The notes: generated by a model not told the origin, from the letters alone. Numbered from the stretch's first letter, positions 1-10,534 are shown. The stretch: DNA of 64,000 nucleotides from [Limnothrix rosea] IAM M-220 (GCF_001904615.1 NZ_MRBY01000002.1:80697-144696); one strand, 5' to 3'. A program made the numbers and translations.

Positions 1-1661
1 CTCGCCTTGACTTTGCAGTTGATGGAGAACTAGTGACCGATGCTGAACCTCTCACCATAGTTGGCAGTATCCCCTACCAATTGCCGAACGCAGAAATTGC
101 ACCCACTAGCAATGATTTAAATCTCAAATTTCAGCTAGAAGATGAAGGATTCATTTTGCTCAATATTTTGTCGCGGGGACAATTAGCCTGGCTAGATGGC
201 GAAGGTCAAATGGATCTAGAAATTGATGGCACCTTTAATCCAGATACAGGTCGCCCCACAAATTTAATCGCCAATGGTCAGGTGGCGATCCAGACAGCAA
301 AGATCCAAGCAAAAACCCTACCAGATGCACCCCTGACAAATGTCAAGGCCGACATCGACTTTGACTTCGACGACTTTACTGTCCAAGAACTAACAGGAGA
401 CTTTAGCGGTGGCAACGTGCAAGTCAAAGGTAGTTTGCCGATCGCCAAAGCCATAGCCAACAACGAAAAACCCCTTAGCGTCGAACTAAAAGACCTAAAT
501 TTTGAACTACCCAATCTCTACAAAGGCGGCGTTAACGGCAATTTAAGCATTGTCGGGACAGCCCTAGAGCCGATTATTAGCGGTGAAATTAACCTCAGCG
601 AAGGACGAATATCCCTCGTCGGCGATCAGCAACAGCAGCAAGCCGAACAAAATACACTCGAAGCAGAAACCTCAACTCCCGACACTCAATCAACAATAGA
701 AGCCGTCGATACCAGACAAACCAAGCAAACTTCACCATCAAATATACCCACTTCAAACCTTGACCTGAGCGCCATTACAGAATTTCAAGATCTCAAAATC
801 AACCTAGGCCGTAATATTCAGATTACCCGTAGTCCCATTCTCAACTTCTTGGCGACTGGAGAAATGCTCTATAACGGCACACTCATTGCTCCAAAACCCA
901 GCGGTGTAATCACCCTAGAACGAGGGCAAGTAAACCTATTTACTACCCAGTTCCGCCTCGACAAAGGCTATGACAACACCGCCACCTTCATTCCTAGCCT
1001 TGGCCTCGACCCTTACCTAGACGTTGTCCTACAGGCCTCCCTCATTGAAACCCCCCAGTCTTCTATCATCAACACCGATCCCTTATCCGCTGAAATCCAA
1101 GACAATAGCGTCTTTAGCGCCACACAAATTGGTACCATCGAAACAATACGAGTTAGAGCCGCCGTTCAAGGTCAAGCCAGCGAGCTAAACCAAGACAACC
1201 AAAGCCAAGCTAGTGCCCTCAATCAAGTTCTAGAACTCAGCAGCAGCCCCCCCCGTAGTGAAACAGAACTTGTCGCTCTACTCGGCGGTACATTTTTCGA
1301 TAGTTTCACCTCAGAGGGATCCAACAGCGGCCTCGCCCTAGCAAACCTTGCGGGTTCTGCTTTACTCAACTCTATTCAAGACACTATTGGTAATGCATTG
1401 GGTCTCAGCGAATTTCGTCTTTTCCCCACAGTGATTACCGACGACGATGAAGGCGATCGCAACTCAACCCTCGGCCTTGGCGCAGAAATTGGCGTTGACA
1501 TTAGCTCCAACTTCTCCCTATCCGTCCTCCAAATCCTCAATAGCGACGAAGCAACCCAGTTTGGTTTGCGCTACCGAGTCAACGATCAAATTTTTCTGCG
1601 AGGCTCAACAAACCTAAACGACGATAGTCGTATAACAGTGGAATACGACCTGAAATTTTAG
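1..1661 (+). CDS. TamB/DUF490-family translocation and assembly protein, 3' part
   Basis: The reading frame is open to the left edge (codons in frame from base 3), so this is the C-terminal part of a larger gene and the GTG at 33 is not the real start. The visible ~550 residues are long beta-rich stretches (GNVQVKGSLPI, GEINLSEGRISL, GVITLERGQVNLF) ending in EYDLKF-stop, the usual ending of TamB/DUF490 C-terminal domains. TamB-like proteins span the periplasm and help deliver lipids or outer-membrane proteins. The low-complexity Gln/Thr/Ser linker around residues 198-235 (counting from 33) is a typical variable insert. ftsH follows after 138 bp on the same strand. Family assignment is by sequence style; the exact substrate in cyanobacteria is unknown to me. 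Confidence 0.85.
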   Translation, partial: RLDFAVDGELVTDAEPLTIVGSIPYQLPNAEIAPTSNDLNLKFQLEDEGFILLNILSRGQLAWLDGEGQMDLEIDGTFNPDTGRPTNLIANGQVAIQTAKIQAKTLPDAPLTNVKADIDFDFDDFTVQELTGDFSGGNVQVKGSLPIAKAIANNEKPLSVELKDLNFELPNLYKGGVNGNLSIVGTALEPIISGEINLSEGRISLVGDQQQQQAEQNTLEAETSTPDTQSTIEAVDTRQTKQTSPSNIPTSNLDLSAITEFQDLKINLGRNIQITRSPILNFLATGEMLYNGTLIAPKPSGVITLERGQVNLFTTQFRLDKGYDNTATFIPSLGLDPYLDVVLQASLIETPQSSIINTDPLSAEIQDNSVFSATQIGTIETIRVRAAVQGQASELNQDNQSQASALNQVLELSSSPPRSETELVALLGGTFFDSFTSEGSNSGLALANLAGSALLNSIQDTIGNALGLSEFRLFPTVITDDDEGDRNSTLGLGAEIGVDISSNFSLSVLQILNSDEATQFGLRYRVNDQIFLRGSTNLNDDSRITVEYDLKF

Positions 1662-1799
1662 GCATAGAATAAGAAAAATGAACAATCTTTCCTGAGAAAC
1701 GTTAACATTAGTTAATAACTAACCTGAATGACAGGATAAGACTCTCTTTTAAGAAACACACCATATTGCTTATCCTCAGATGCTAGGAGGCTCCCAGTA

Positions 1800-3662
1800 G
1801 TGAATAAAAACAATAAAAAATGGCGCAGTGCAGGGCTTTATGCCCTTTTGGCGATCGTTGTGATCTCCTTAGCCGTGTCCTTCTTTGATCAGCAACCCCA
1901 GAGCCGTGAAACATGGCGCTATAGCGAATTTCTACAACAAGTTCAAAGCGGCAACATCGAAAGCGTCAAAATTAGTTCGGATCGCTCCCAAGCATTCGTC
2001 CCCGCCCAAGATGGCACACCTATTCTGGTTAACCTTCCCCCCGGAGATACAGAGCTTATCGATATCCTCAGCGACAACAACGTTGATATCGCCGTTCTGC
2101 CCCAGAGTGATGACAATTGGGTTTTCCGTGCCCTTAGCACCTTAATTTTCCCCATCTTGCTACTCGTCGGCTTATTTTTCTTGCTCCGCCGTGCCCAGAG
2201 TGGCCCCGGTTCCCAAGCCATGAACTTTGGTAAATCTAAAGCTCGCGTCCAGATGGAACCCCAAACCCAAGTTACATTTGGCGATGTTGCCGGTATCGAG
2301 CAAGCCAAGCTTGAGTTGACTGAAGTTGTTGACTTCTTGAAAAATGCTGATCGCTTTACCGCTATTGGCGCGAAAATTCCTAAGGGAGTCCTCCTCGTTG
2401 GCCCTCCCGGAACTGGTAAAACCCTCCTTGCAAAGGCTGTAGCTGGTGAAGCCGGTGTACCTTTCTTCTCCATCTCTGGTTCTGAATTCGTTGAAATGTT
2501 TGTGGGTGTTGGTGCATCCCGCGTCCGTGACTTATTTGAACAAGCAAAACAAAACGCACCTTGTATCGTCTTTATCGATGAAATTGATGCAGTTGGTCGC
2601 TCCCGTGGCGCAGGCCTTGGTGGCGGTAACGACGAACGTGAACAAACCTTGAACCAACTTCTCACTGAGATGGATGGCTTCGAAGGCAATACAGGTATCA
2701 TCATCATCGCGGCAACTAACCGTCCTGATGTGCTAGATGCAGCCCTCATGCGTCCTGGTCGTTTCGACCGCCAAGTCGTCGTTGACCGTCCTGATTATTC
2801 TGGTCGCCTCGAAATCCTGAATGTTCACGCCCGTGGCAAGACCCTTTCTAAGGATGTTGACCTTGAGAAAATCGGTCGTCGTACTCCCGGTTTTACTGGC
2901 GCAGATTTATCTAATCTTCTCAATGAAGCTGCGATTCTCGCTGCACGCCGCAATTTGACTGAAATTTCGATGGACGAAATCAACGATGCGATTGATCGCG
3001 TTATGGCGGGTCCTGAGAAGAAAAATCGTGTGATGAGTGAAAAACGCAAGACCCTTGTGGCTTACCACGAAGCCGGTCATGCCCTTGTTGGTGCTCTAAT
3101 GCCTGACTATGACCCCGTACAAAAAATTAGCATTATTCCCCGCGGTCGTGCTGGTGGTCTAACTTGGTTTACACCTAGTGAAGATCGCATGGACTCTGGT
3201 TTGTACTCCCGCTCCTATCTCCAAAACCAAATGGCTGTTGCCCTTGGTGGTCGGATTGCTGAGGAAATTATTTTCGGCGCTGAAGAGGTGACAACTGGTG
3301 CATCCAATGACCTTCAGCAGGTTGCTAATGTCGCCCGTCAGATGATTACTCGCTTCGGTATGAGCGATCGCCTTGGTCCTGTAGCACTTGGCCGCCAAAA
3401 CGGTAACGTGTTCATGGGTCGCGATATTGCCTCTGACCGTGACTTCTCCGATGAAACAGCATCAGTAATTGATGAAGAAGTACGTGGCCTTGTTGAAGAA
3501 GCGTACATTCGTGCGAAAGATGTTCTCGTGAGTAATCGTCCAGTTCTCGATAAATTAGCAGACATGCTTGTTGAGAAAGAGACAGTCGATTCCGAAGAAC
3601 TTCAAAACCTCCTCATGGAAAGTGATGTGAAAATGGCAGCTTTCTCAAACGCTTCGGCGTAA
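1800..3662 (+). CDS. ftsH: ATP-dependent zinc metalloprotease FtsH (cyanobacterial FtsH3 type)
   Basis: Membrane AAA+ protease of 620 residues that extracts and degrades membrane and regulatory proteins. Two N-terminal membrane segments (about 11-28 and 112-129) flank a periplasmic loop. Walker A GPPGTGKT is at 201-208, Walker [10 protein letters not shown] at 255-263, the second region of homology [19 protein letters not shown] follows, and the zinc motif HEAGH is at 423-427. The start is GTG at 1800, chosen because TAGGAGG lies 10-16 bases upstream and the N-terminus MNKNNKKWR resembles the slr1604 (FtsH3) type as I remember it. Cyanobacterial FtsH3 pairs with other FtsH subunits in hetero-hexamers involved in photosystem repair or iron regulation; this is family knowledge. 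A strong terminator follows. Confidence 0.97.
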   Translation: MNKNNKKWRSAGLYALLAIVVISLAVSFFDQQPQSRETWRYSEFLQQVQSGNIESVKISSDRSQAFVPAQDGTPILVNLPPGDTELIDILSDNNVDIAVLPQSDDNWVFRALSTLIFPILLLVGLFFLLRRAQSGPGSQAMNFGKSKARVQMEPQTQVTFGDVAGIEQAKLELTEVVDFLKNADRFTAIGAKIPKGVLLVGPPGTGKTLLAKAVAGEAGVPFFSISGSEFVEMFVGVGASRVRDLFEQAKQNAPCIVFIDEIDAVGRSRGAGLGGGNDEREQTLNQLLTEMDGFEGNTGIIIIAATNRPDVLDAALMRPGRFDRQVVVDRPDYSGRLEILNVHARGKTLSKDVDLEKIGRRTPGFTGADLSNLLNEAAILAARRNLTEISMDEINDAIDRVMAGPEKKNRVMSEKRKTLVAYHEAGHALVGALMPDYDPVQKISIIPRGRAGGLTWFTPSEDRMDSGLYSRSYLQNQMAVALGGRIAEEIIFGAEEVTTGASNDLQQVANVARQMITRFGMSDRLGPVALGRQNGNVFMGRDIASDRDFSDETASVIDEEVRGLVEEAYIRAKDVLVSNRPVLDKLADMLVEKETVDSEELQNLLMESDVKMAAFSNASA

Positions 3663-3716
3663 AACAAATATTCACTGGCGCTTTTTTGCTCTCGAATATT
3701 TTTAAATAATTAAAAG

Positions 3717-3751
3717 AGCGACTTTCAATTAATTTTGAGGGTCGCTTTTTT
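3717..3751 (+). terminator. Rho-independent terminator after ftsH
   Basis: AGCGACTTTCAA pairs with TTGAGGGTCGCT (12 bp, two G-U pairs) around a TTAATT loop, followed by six T residues. It lies 54 bases after the ftsH stop codon. Confidence 0.85.
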
Positions 3752-4132
3752 GCTCACAATAGTTTTATAGTAGTTTCGACTAAGATATAGAATTCTTTTT
3801 TTCGCTAGGGTCTAAGGGGAAATGAGCATGAGTGGCGTAGCTTTCTAAATCCCCTTCTTCATATGAAGAACTTTCCCAAGGAAGGAGAGGAGAGAGCCTC
3901 TAGAGCTTATTCGGAATGGCGATATAGTCGTGGTCGGCAGGATTAGTAAGGAGCTTAGTATGTTAAATCCATAGAGCAAGGCTTTAAAGACTGTTAGATG
4001 CCTTAACTTTGATAGCTTTGAGTATGGTTGTGCAGGATTAGTAAAGTTTGTATTTCACAACAAAACTGAGCTCAATTGCTACCGAGCAGCTTGGTCTCAT
4101 GAATTGTTCAAAAATTGTTCAAATTAAATTGT
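3752..4132. other. Intergenic stretch between convergent ftsH and der
   Basis: About 380 bases between the ftsH terminator and the 3' end of der. I see no convincing gene. The only structure noticed is a 13-base direct repeat, GCAGGATTAGTAA, near 3939 and again near 4033. No tRNA-like fold was recognised. Confidence 0.5.
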
Positions 4133-5494
4133 TTAAACTTTTGTCGCTCGGTTACTGGAACCGCGTTCAATTTCTCGAACTTTTTTGCCACGCCATACGA
4201 GTCGAATCGGTGTACCGGGAAATGCTAGATCTTTTCTAAATTGTTTTTCGATATAACGGCGATAGTTATCGTTAAAGCGCTTTGGATCATTCACAAATAG
4301 TGAAATTGTTGGTGGTTGGTTGCGGACCTGCGTGCCGTAGTAAATTTTGCCCTGACGGCCTTGGCGATTTGTTGGTGGGGAGTGCCAAGTAACGGCCTCT
4401 TGAATGACTTCGTTGATTACGGAAGTACTAACGCGACGGCGGTGGGATTCTGCGGCTTGGTCTACTAAATCTAAAATTTTATTGACCCGCTGGCCTGTCT
4501 GGGCACTGATAAATAGTATGTCGGCCCATTCCATAAAGAAGAGACGGGCTTGCAATTCTTTTTTGTATTCGTTGATGGTGTAGGTGTCTTTTTCGATAGC
4601 GTCCCATTTATTGGCGATTACAACTACGGCGCGGCCTTCGTCGATAATGCGGCCTGCTAATTTTAGGTCTTGTTCTGTAGCGCCATCTAGGACATCGACA
4701 ACGAATAATACGACATCTGAACGACGAATGGCTTTAAAGGCGCGGTTAATACTAAAAAACTCTGCGCCGTAGTCAACGTTCTTTTTGCGACGGATACCGG
4801 CAGTATCAATGAGGCGGTATTGTTGACCATTACGTTCGACGAGGGTGTCGATGGCATCGCGGGTTGTGCCTGAGATCGGGCTAACGATCGCCCGCTGTTC
4901 TCCGGTTAGGGCATTCAATAGGCTTGATTTGCCGACATTGGGACGGCCAATAATGGCAACGTTAATGGTTGTGTCTTCTGTTAAATTATCGATGGCTGGA
5001 ATATGCTCGATCACTTGGTCAAGCATGTCGCCAGTGCCGCTACCGTGAATGGCTGAGATGGGAAAGGGTTCGCCCATACCTAATTCCCAAAATTCTGCGG
5101 CTTGAACATAGCCTTGGTCGATGGATTCGCATTTATTTACTGCGACAACGATGGGTACGGTTTGTTTGCGCAACCATTCTGCGATTTCGATGTCTGCGGC
5201 GCTAAGGCCATTTTTTCCGTCAACGACAAAAATACCAACGGCTGCTTCATTCAGGGCGATCGCCGCCTGTTCGCGAATCAGGGGGAGAAATGCCTCTTCG
5301 TCATCAAAGACAATTCCACCAGTGTCTACAATTTGAAAATTACGATCTTGCCAAAAACCCGGACGATAGGTGCGATCACGGGTAATACCGGGTTGGTCAT
5401 GGACAATGGCTTGCTGATCACCAGCAATTCGGTTTACAAGGGTCGATTTACCCACATTGGGACGACCAATTACGGCGATAATAGGGAGCTTCAT
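4133..5494 (-). CDS. der: Ribosome biogenesis GTPase Der (EngA)
   Basis: Double GTPase needed for 50S ribosomal subunit assembly, 453 residues, the usual length. The first G domain has GRPNVGKST (10-18), DTGG and NKCE. The second has GRPNVGKSS (about 183), DTAG and NKWD. The C-terminal KH-like domain ends in basic residues. The ATG at 5494 gives the standard N-terminus [17 protein letters not shown]. It is transcribed towards ftsH, and an upstream region of about 225 bp separates it from the divergent Nudix gene. Confidence 0.97.
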   Translation of the reverse strand: MKLPIIAVIGRPNVGKSTLVNRIAGDQQAIVHDQPGITRDRTYRPGFWQDRNFQIVDTGGIVFDDEEAFLPLIREQAAIALNEAAVGIFVVDGKNGLSAADIEIAEWLRKQTVPIVVAVNKCESIDQGYVQAAEFWELGMGEPFPISAIHGSGTGDMLDQVIEHIPAIDNLTEDTTINVAIIGRPNVGKSSLLNALTGEQRAIVSPISGTTRDAIDTLVERNGQQYRLIDTAGIRRKKNVDYGAEFFSINRAFKAIRRSDVVLFVVDVLDGATEQDLKLAGRIIDEGRAVVVIANKWDAIEKDTYTINEYKKELQARLFFMEWADILFISAQTGQRVNKILDLVDQAAESHRRRVSTSVINEVIQEAVTWHSPPTNRQGRQGKIYYGTQVRNQPPTISLFVNDPKRFNDNYRRYIEKQFRKDLAFPGTPIRLVWRGKKVREIERGSSNRATKV

Positions 5495-5719
5495 AGGATT
5501 TCGGCGGCAGTTAACGGAAAAGACTGGATATTTTGGCTCTAAACTTGATGCTGGCTCAATTTGTGGCGATTTTTGCTATGATAATAGTACGTAAGATCTA
5601 TTTTGCGTTTTGCCAGTACTTAAACTTAAAAATTTTTAGAATATCCAATACTACAGGATTTTTGAGGCGATCGCCATCATCCGGTATTATCTTCTCAGTT
5701 TTAAGGAACCAAATTACCT

Positions 5720-6268
5720 ATGTCGGCTGATTATGCATTGCCCCAGTTGCTAAAGCCCATTGCCAAATGTTTTGGGTCGAAATTCAGTTACGAAGTGAAC
5801 CGTATGCGGTTACCAAATGGTACTGTCGGTGAATATGGTTGTGTGCGGCATCCCGGTGGTGCTTTGGTCGTACCAGTGACGGAAGATGGCAAGTTAGTCC
5901 TTGTGAAGCAATATCGATTTGCTATGCAAGGGCGAATTTTTGAGTTTCCTGCGGGAACGATTGAAGACGGTGAAAAGTCCTTGGATACCGTCAAGCATGA
6001 ACTACCAGAAGAGGCGGGTTATGACGCTGCAAACTGGCAATTTTTGGGTAAGTTTCCGATTTGTCCGGGTTATTCTGATGAGTGGATTTTTTCTTATCTG
6101 GCGACGGGTTTAACGAAACTGGATAATCCTCCAGCCCAGGATGAAGATGAGGATATTGAGGTTGTTTTGTGGACACCTGATGAATTTGAAGAGGCTGTTA
6201 AACGTGGCGATCGCATTGATGCGAAAACAATTGCAAGTTTCTATTTGGCGAAGCCATTTTTAGTTTAG
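5720..6268 (+). CDS. Nudix hydrolase, ADP-sugar pyrophosphatase-like
   Basis: 182-residue Nudix protein. The box runs GTIEDGEKSLDTVKHELPEE-AGY (about residues 79-101) and matches Gx5Ex7REUxEExGU except that the Arg of REU is His. The catalytic glutamates (HEL, EE) are kept. The preceding strands (GGALVVPVTEDGKLVLVKQYR) and the later PGYSDEWIF segment look like the ADP-ribose/ADP-sugar pyrophosphatase branch, which hydrolyses NDP-sugars to sugar phosphate and NMP. The substrate cannot be told from sequence. It starts at ATG 5720 after AAGGAACC. It is divergent from der and is followed by a stretch without clear genes. Confidence 0.9.
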   Translation: MSADYALPQLLKPIAKCFGSKFSYEVNRMRLPNGTVGEYGCVRHPGGALVVPVTEDGKLVLVKQYRFAMQGRIFEFPAGTIEDGEKSLDTVKHELPEEAGYDAANWQFLGKFPICPGYSDEWIFSYLATGLTKLDNPPAQDEDEDIEVVLWTPDEFEEAVKRGDRIDAKTIASFYLAKPFLV

Positions 6269-6562
6269 AAATTAAGTCAAAGAAAGGGGCAATAACTTTA
6301 GACAATCATTGTTTAAATTTATTGCCTTAAATGCAGTTCTTTTATCGGGCTAAAAAAGCAGTTTGTACGATGCTAAATGGCTTTCTGCGGCAAGGGATTG
6401 GCTTAGATTTTAATACTTTCCCAATGGGCGATCGCCCGTTTATTTTGACAAAAAAAGAGACCCATCTAAAACTTTAGACCAGTCCCATAATATTGCACAA
6501 AGAGAAATCAAACTTGAAAGCGACGATCAGTTACTCACATCACCGCCAATACATACCCAGTC
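6269..6562. other. Intergenic stretch
   Basis: About 294 bases with one HIP1 site and no recognised gene. A 48-codon frame (6331-6477) is present but resembles nothing I know. Confidence 0.4.
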
Positions 6563-6796
6563 TTACAATTTATCTACCGAAATCGGTTTAAGTGGAAAGT
6601 AGAAACGGTAGCGCACTAAAACGAAAAGACACAGCAGGTGTAAACCCCAATGGGTGGCAGCAAAACCCCAAATAATGCAAACAGCGGCCATTGATGCAGC
6701 GAGAACTTTTGTCACCTCGTGTTCAGAAGCTTGGTACAAATAAATACTCACAAAGGCGATCGCCCAAAGTAATGGAGCTAGAAAAAAACTCATCAT
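6563..6796 (-). CDS. Small membrane protein, unknown function
   Basis: 77-residue protein (ATG at 6796 or 6793) with two predicted membrane segments: LAPLLWAIAFVSIYLY near the start, then VLAASMAAVCIIWGFAATHW running into LHLLCLFVLV. It ends in a short polar tail, PLKPISVDKL. The two-helix pattern and good frame usage suggest a real small cyanobacterial membrane protein, but I do not recognise the family. It is convergent with the Nudix gene; no partner gene is obvious. Confidence 0.6.
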   Translation of the reverse strand: MMSFFLAPLLWAIAFVSIYLYQASEHEVTKVLAASMAAVCIIWGFAATHWGLHLLCLFVLVRYRFYFPLKPISVDKL

Positions 6797-6991
6797 ATTG
6801 GCGACCTCGCATCTTAGGAAAACTGCAAGTCAACTTTGAGGAAAACTGTTATTGTTCAGCTTTACTTCTCATTTACATTAGCATTATTTATTTATTGTTT
6901 TGGAGAGGTCATGTATTTTCGAAAAAAGTTTTAAAAAAAGTACATAGTCCATGGGTATGGCGGCGTAAATTTGCCCTAAACCCCTTGGGGA

Positions 6992-8461
6992 TCACGATAA
7001 AAGGGCAATATTTTCCTTGGATTCAATAAATTCTGTTATCCATTGTTTGAGGTGATGGGTTGCTCGACAATCGTCTTCGTTATAACGAATAATGGCATCT
7101 AAAAGTTGGCGATCGCCCGTTTCAAGCCATGTATCATACCAGCACACCGTTTGATCCCCACTCACACCCACTTCATACCAGTGATAACCTAAAGCATTGG
7201 CAAGGGATTTGAGGGAATAACTTTCAACGGGAAAAATCAGATATTTTGTCACCCATTGATGAACATCCATTAGCCGACCAACGATCCCCTGCAATTCATT
7301 GATGGGCGTTCCATATTTTTTGCCGAGACGATTTAAAGTATCCCGCTCATAGGGCGAAAAATGAAAGATTGGCGCTTGGGGAAACTGTTGTACAAAAGCG
7401 ACAAACTCATGCCAAATCTTTTCTTCTTCTTCTAGGGTCTCTGCCACGAAAGCATAGAACTTTTCCACTTGATTGCGATGGTCAATAAAATAAACACCGA
7501 GTAAATAGTCCACATTGCGATCCGGCTCAGCTTCGATATCAAAAAATAGTTCTACGTCACCTTTCGGCATTAATTGTATTTTATTAGGACGATTAACTCG
7601 CCAGACGACTTCCTTGTAAACGATCGCCTTTGCCTGCTGTTGTAATTGCATTGCAACATCGGGTCCGAGGTGTTGCCCGAGATGTTTGGGAGGCGTATTT
7701 GCCAAGGTTTCAATGCTATGGATGCCCATTTCTTGAAGAGATTCGTAGCGATTGGGGGTAACGCCGGGAACGAGGGATAAATGCTGATCTGCTTGGGCGA
7801 TCCCGTAACAATGGTTGTACCAAGAACAGAGATGACAGCGTTGTCGAGAAATAAAAACTTCTGGTTCGGTCGGGTTGCTTAGCACTCGCACACAGTCAGT
7901 GATGGTCTCCCGGAGTTTTTCGGACCATAGCTCCATATCAACTTTGTGGGGGCGACGGGAGCGCAAAATTAACTGGGTCAGTCGCGGCGATCGCCCTTGA
8001 ATATGTTCCAACAGAAAGCTATGGAGCATCGATATCAGCTTATATTCGGGCTTCGGTTTTTGCCCCAGTTTGACGCTGACAGAACGATAGTGCCATTTTC
8101 CCCAGCGGGATTCTCCGGCCTGCCGTAGCAATACCGTGGGTTTGCCCACGAGGGTCAACTGCTCAATCTTTGTCCCCTCCCACTGGTCAAAGCGATGTAA
8201 TAGTACACCTTTATAAATGCACTCAACCCCTTGAGCCATCAGCTCTTCCGTTTCCTTCGCCCGCGTTTCCCAATCCTCTGACTGGGGTTGACGATAGGGA
8301 CGTTGACCTAAATAAATATTGATGTGTAGTTGATTTTCCTTGCGCAGCTTCATTAAAAAATCTTTCTCAGAGGATTTTTCGCGGCGATCACCAAACAGAT
8401 TCAGAAAAGCGCGTCGCTCACACCGCTTAAAATTCAACAACAAATCATCGGTCAATAACAT
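6992..8461 (-). CDS. TM0106-family RecB-like putative nuclease
   Basis: 489 residues. The N-terminus (LLLNFKRCERRAFLNLFG) has the first Cys of a RecB/Cas4-type cysteine set, and RCHLCSWYNHCYG around 208-220 supplies the others, as in RecB-like nucleases with an Fe-S or zinc cluster. A middle helix-hairpin-like part (VPGVTPNRYESLQEMGIHSIETLA) precedes an RNase H-fold exonuclease-like domain: FFDIEAEPDR near 308, then HFSPYERDTL and YNEDDCRAT near the end, forming a DEDD-type acidic set. This order is that of the TM0106 family. A role in DNA repair or processing is likely but unproven. Confidence 0.88.
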   Translation of the reverse strand: MLLTDDLLLNFKRCERRAFLNLFGDRREKSSEKDFLMKLRKENQLHINIYLGQRPYRQPQSEDWETRAKETEELMAQGVECIYKGVLLHRFDQWEGTKIEQLTLVGKPTVLLRQAGESRWGKWHYRSVSVKLGQKPKPEYKLISMLHSFLLEHIQGRSPRLTQLILRSRRPHKVDMELWSEKLRETITDCVRVLSNPTEPEVFISRQRCHLCSWYNHCYGIAQADQHLSLVPGVTPNRYESLQEMGIHSIETLANTPPKHLGQHLGPDVAMQLQQQAKAIVYKEVVWRVNRPNKIQLMPKGDVELFFDIEAEPDRNVDYLLGVYFIDHRNQVEKFYAFVAETLEEEEKIWHEFVAFVQQFPQAPIFHFSPYERDTLNRLGKKYGTPINELQGIVGRLMDVHQWVTKYLIFPVESYSLKSLANALGYHWYEVGVSGDQTVCWYDTWLETGDRQLLDAIIRYNEDDCRATHHLKQWITEFIESKENIALLS

Positions 8462-8666
8462 GCAGCTTTAATCATAAAAAGTCTTCCTTGGAAAATAACA
8501 CATTCAAATGAGCCACGAAAAATCCACTCCCCAAGCAAAAACTTAAAATGCCAAACATCATCATTCGGCGATCGCTGACCAATCCCACCACAAATCCCGC
8601 TCAAACCATTAAATACACAAACCTAAACCATTCAGTTCAAACACAAAAAAAACAAAAAAAGAGCCA

Positions 8667-8972
8667 TTACAAAGACTCATCAAAACGACTTTTAAAACTC
8701 CCTTTCTTATACCAATATTGCTTCAATTCATGGTGAGGAGTATGCAAACTCGCCTTTGCCTGATAAAGCAAAATACGCCGATGAGTCCCAATCCAAACAC
8801 GCTTCAACGGATCCACAGAAATCAACGTCCCCCCCAAACTTTCAACACATTCTTCAAACCGCTCAATCGTTGAATAATCAAGCGTTTCAAAAACAAAAAA
8901 GTTGCCGGAACAAATCAAGTGACGACTCCGAATCCACGCTTTCATTTTTTTGCTGGCGACCGGAGGTAACAT
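8667..8972 (-). CDS. cpeR: CpeR-type phycoerythrin operon activator
   Basis: 101-residue protein (MLPPVASKKMKAWIRSRH...) placed last in a cpeC-D-cpcL-E-S-T-R gene order identical in logic to the cpeCDESTR operon of Fremyella. Length, N-terminus MLPP..KKM and the segment FFVFETLDYSTIERF fit CpeR, which is needed for cpeBA expression under green light. It has no obvious DNA-binding motif, also typical of CpeR. It lies 175 bp after cpeT. Assignment rests on remembered family sequence plus operon position. Confidence 0.85.
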   Translation of the reverse strand: MLPPVASKKMKAWIRSRHLICSGNFFVFETLDYSTIERFEECVESLGGTLISVDPLKRVWIGTHRRILLYQAKASLHTPHHELKQYWYKKGSFKSRFDESL

Positions 8973-9147
8973 CGTGACTTTAAACTACCGTAGGAAAATC
9001 TTAAAAAAGCTAACAATATATTAGTTATTGCCCAAGGCAAATAAATCTTTCTTTTGACTGTTTATCTCCCAAATTTTATTTTTCTAGTCTGTTCCATAAC
9101 AAAAAACAATTATTTATATCATGACAACAATACTGACAATTTTAATA

Positions 9148-9774
9148 CTAGTAATTTTCAACAACCTCAGAAGCATAACTATCTGTCTTCTCAAACTTTA
9201 AAGGACCAACAGCAGACCCCCAAACTTGTTCATCCGTATCAATATCCAAACCTCGATCCCAACCCGTAAAACTCGTTTCCGTGAACCGAGCATCACTGAC
9301 TAAATAAGTCTTTTTTCCACGCTTCTCAATCACACAATCCCGCCCTTCTACCCGCCCTTGAAACCCATCATGATCTGGCCGAAAAATCATCGAGCAGTGA
9401 CAACGGCGTTCAATAACATCCGGCTTAATACTGCAGAGAATATCTAAATTACGACCAGCACCAGCATAAACCAGCGCATCTTTAAGACTGTAATTTTCGA
9501 TATAAACTTCATCACCATAGGGAACAAAACGATGAATACCTTGACGATAGGGTAACCACAAATCATAGTCATACACTTGCTCTGAGTAGAAGCCAATACC
9601 GTCAAAAAAGTCCCAAGGTAAAGGCCGAAAAAAGACACGAATATGGGCATAATTCTTAGGGTCAGCAAATGACTGCTTCTGATTACTAAAACCACCAGCC
9701 ATCGTACGAGCCAAAGCATACATCAATGACTGCTCTGCAGCAGTAGGAATTTTTTCTTCTAGTTGATAAGCCAT
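9148..9774 (-). CDS. cpeT: CpcT/CpeT-family phycobiliprotein chromophore lyase
   Basis: 208-residue lyase-like protein of the CpcT/CpeT family. These beta-barrel proteins attach bilins to phycobiliproteins or assist as bilin chaperones. Family features are the N-terminal ARTMAGGFSNQKQSFADPKNYAHIRVFFRPLPW segment and the later CHCSMIFRPDHDGFQGRVEGRDC segment. In PE-containing species CpeT acts with CpeZ or CpeS in PE beta-subunit chromophorylation; this is general knowledge. ATG at 9774, 42 bp after cpeS, so co-transcription is likely. Confidence 0.93.
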   Translation of the reverse strand: MAYQLEEKIPTAAEQSLMYALARTMAGGFSNQKQSFADPKNYAHIRVFFRPLPWDFFDGIGFYSEQVYDYDLWLPYRQGIHRFVPYGDEVYIENYSLKDALVYAGAGRNLDILCSIKPDVIERRCHCSMIFRPDHDGFQGRVEGRDCVIEKRGKKTYLVSDARFTETSFTGWDRGLDIDTDEQVWGSAVGPLKFEKTDSYASEVVENY

Positions 9775-9816
9775 CGGTAGAGTAAGTTCGTGAATATGTT
9801 AAATCGTTGGAAATAT

Positions 9817-10350
9817 CTAAGATGGGACTTCTGCGCGAATTTCAGAAGAAAAAGAGGCTGTTACAACACCACTACCACCACTTGTTTTAATTAGGGAAAC
9901 TCGCATTCTAAAATTGGGATTTGCAAACCAAATTCGCTCCTCTGCAGCAGCACGTTCATAGGCTGTTTCCAAAACAAAAGCTCCATCTTGATCAAAATGA
10001 TATTCGCCAGCAGAACTAATGGTTTCAGCATAGCCTTGGTCACGTAATAGTTTTCCCTTTTTGACATCATTAGCATCGGGAACAGGTACTAAAATAGTTG
10101 TCCCCGAAAACGTTTCATCATCATCCCAATCAGATTCCCCCTCCCAACTCATGCGGAAGGGTGTCGCTGCCACTGTGGGGTCAACATTGTAGGTTTTACA
10201 AAGTGCAATTACTTCAGAATCATCTTTAGTCAAAGGTTCAATCTTAATGGTCGAAGTGACCTGTTCAAAATGTCCAAAAGCGAGATGATGGGCACTACGT
10301 TGCGATCGCCATTGACCTAGGGAAGCACTAATAAATTTTTCTATATCCAT
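9817..10350 (-). CDS. cpeS: CpcS/CpeS-family phycobiliprotein lyase
   Basis: 177 residues, the usual length of CpeS/CpcS lyases, which attach phycoerythrobilin or phycocyanobilin to Cys82-type sites. Family features are the N-terminal FISASLGQWRSQRSAHHLAFGHFEQVTS stretch, a Glu/Asp-rich middle and the ERIWFANPNFRMRVSLIK strand pair. It stands directly upstream of cpeT, as in cpeSTR. A terminator-like hairpin sits in the 251-bp gap before it, so its expression may be lowered relative to the linkers or driven by its own promoter. Confidence 0.93.
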   Translation of the reverse strand: MDIEKFISASLGQWRSQRSAHHLAFGHFEQVTSTIKIEPLTKDDSEVIALCKTYNVDPTVAATPFRMSWEGESDWDDDETFSGTTILVPVPDANDVKKGKLLRDQGYAETISSAGEYHFDQDGAFVLETAYERAAAEERIWFANPNFRMRVSLIKTSGGSGVVTASFSSEIRAEVPS

Positions 10351-10502
10351 AGAATAATCAATATTAAAAAATAATTAAAAAATATTTTATATTGGGCTCA
10401 ATAGCCAAGTTTTAAAAAAGAAAAAATATAGCACTAATATTCTCTCAGTTTAAATTAGTGCTGATGCTTTTGTGGAGCAGTTATCGTAATATTTCGAAAC
10501 AT

Positions 10503-10534
10503 AAAAAAGCGGACTACCTTGGTAAGCCGCTTTA
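10503..10534 (-). terminator. Terminator/attenuator hairpin between cpeE and cpeS
   Basis: On the minus strand AAGCGG and CCGCTT pair, with an inner TACC/GGTA stem, followed by TTTTTT. It lies about 70 bp after the cpeE stop and 150 bp before cpeS. It may end most linker transcripts and set the linker-to-lyase ratio. Confidence 0.8.

Noticed and set aside
6331..6477. 48-codon frame after the Nudix gene
   Set aside because: Its ending GLDFNTFPMGDRPFI looks slightly protein-like, but there is no ribosome-binding site or known family; could be a remnant.
8756..8977. Plus-strand frame opposite cpeR
   Set aside because: It is antisense to cpeR, which has family similarity and operon context.
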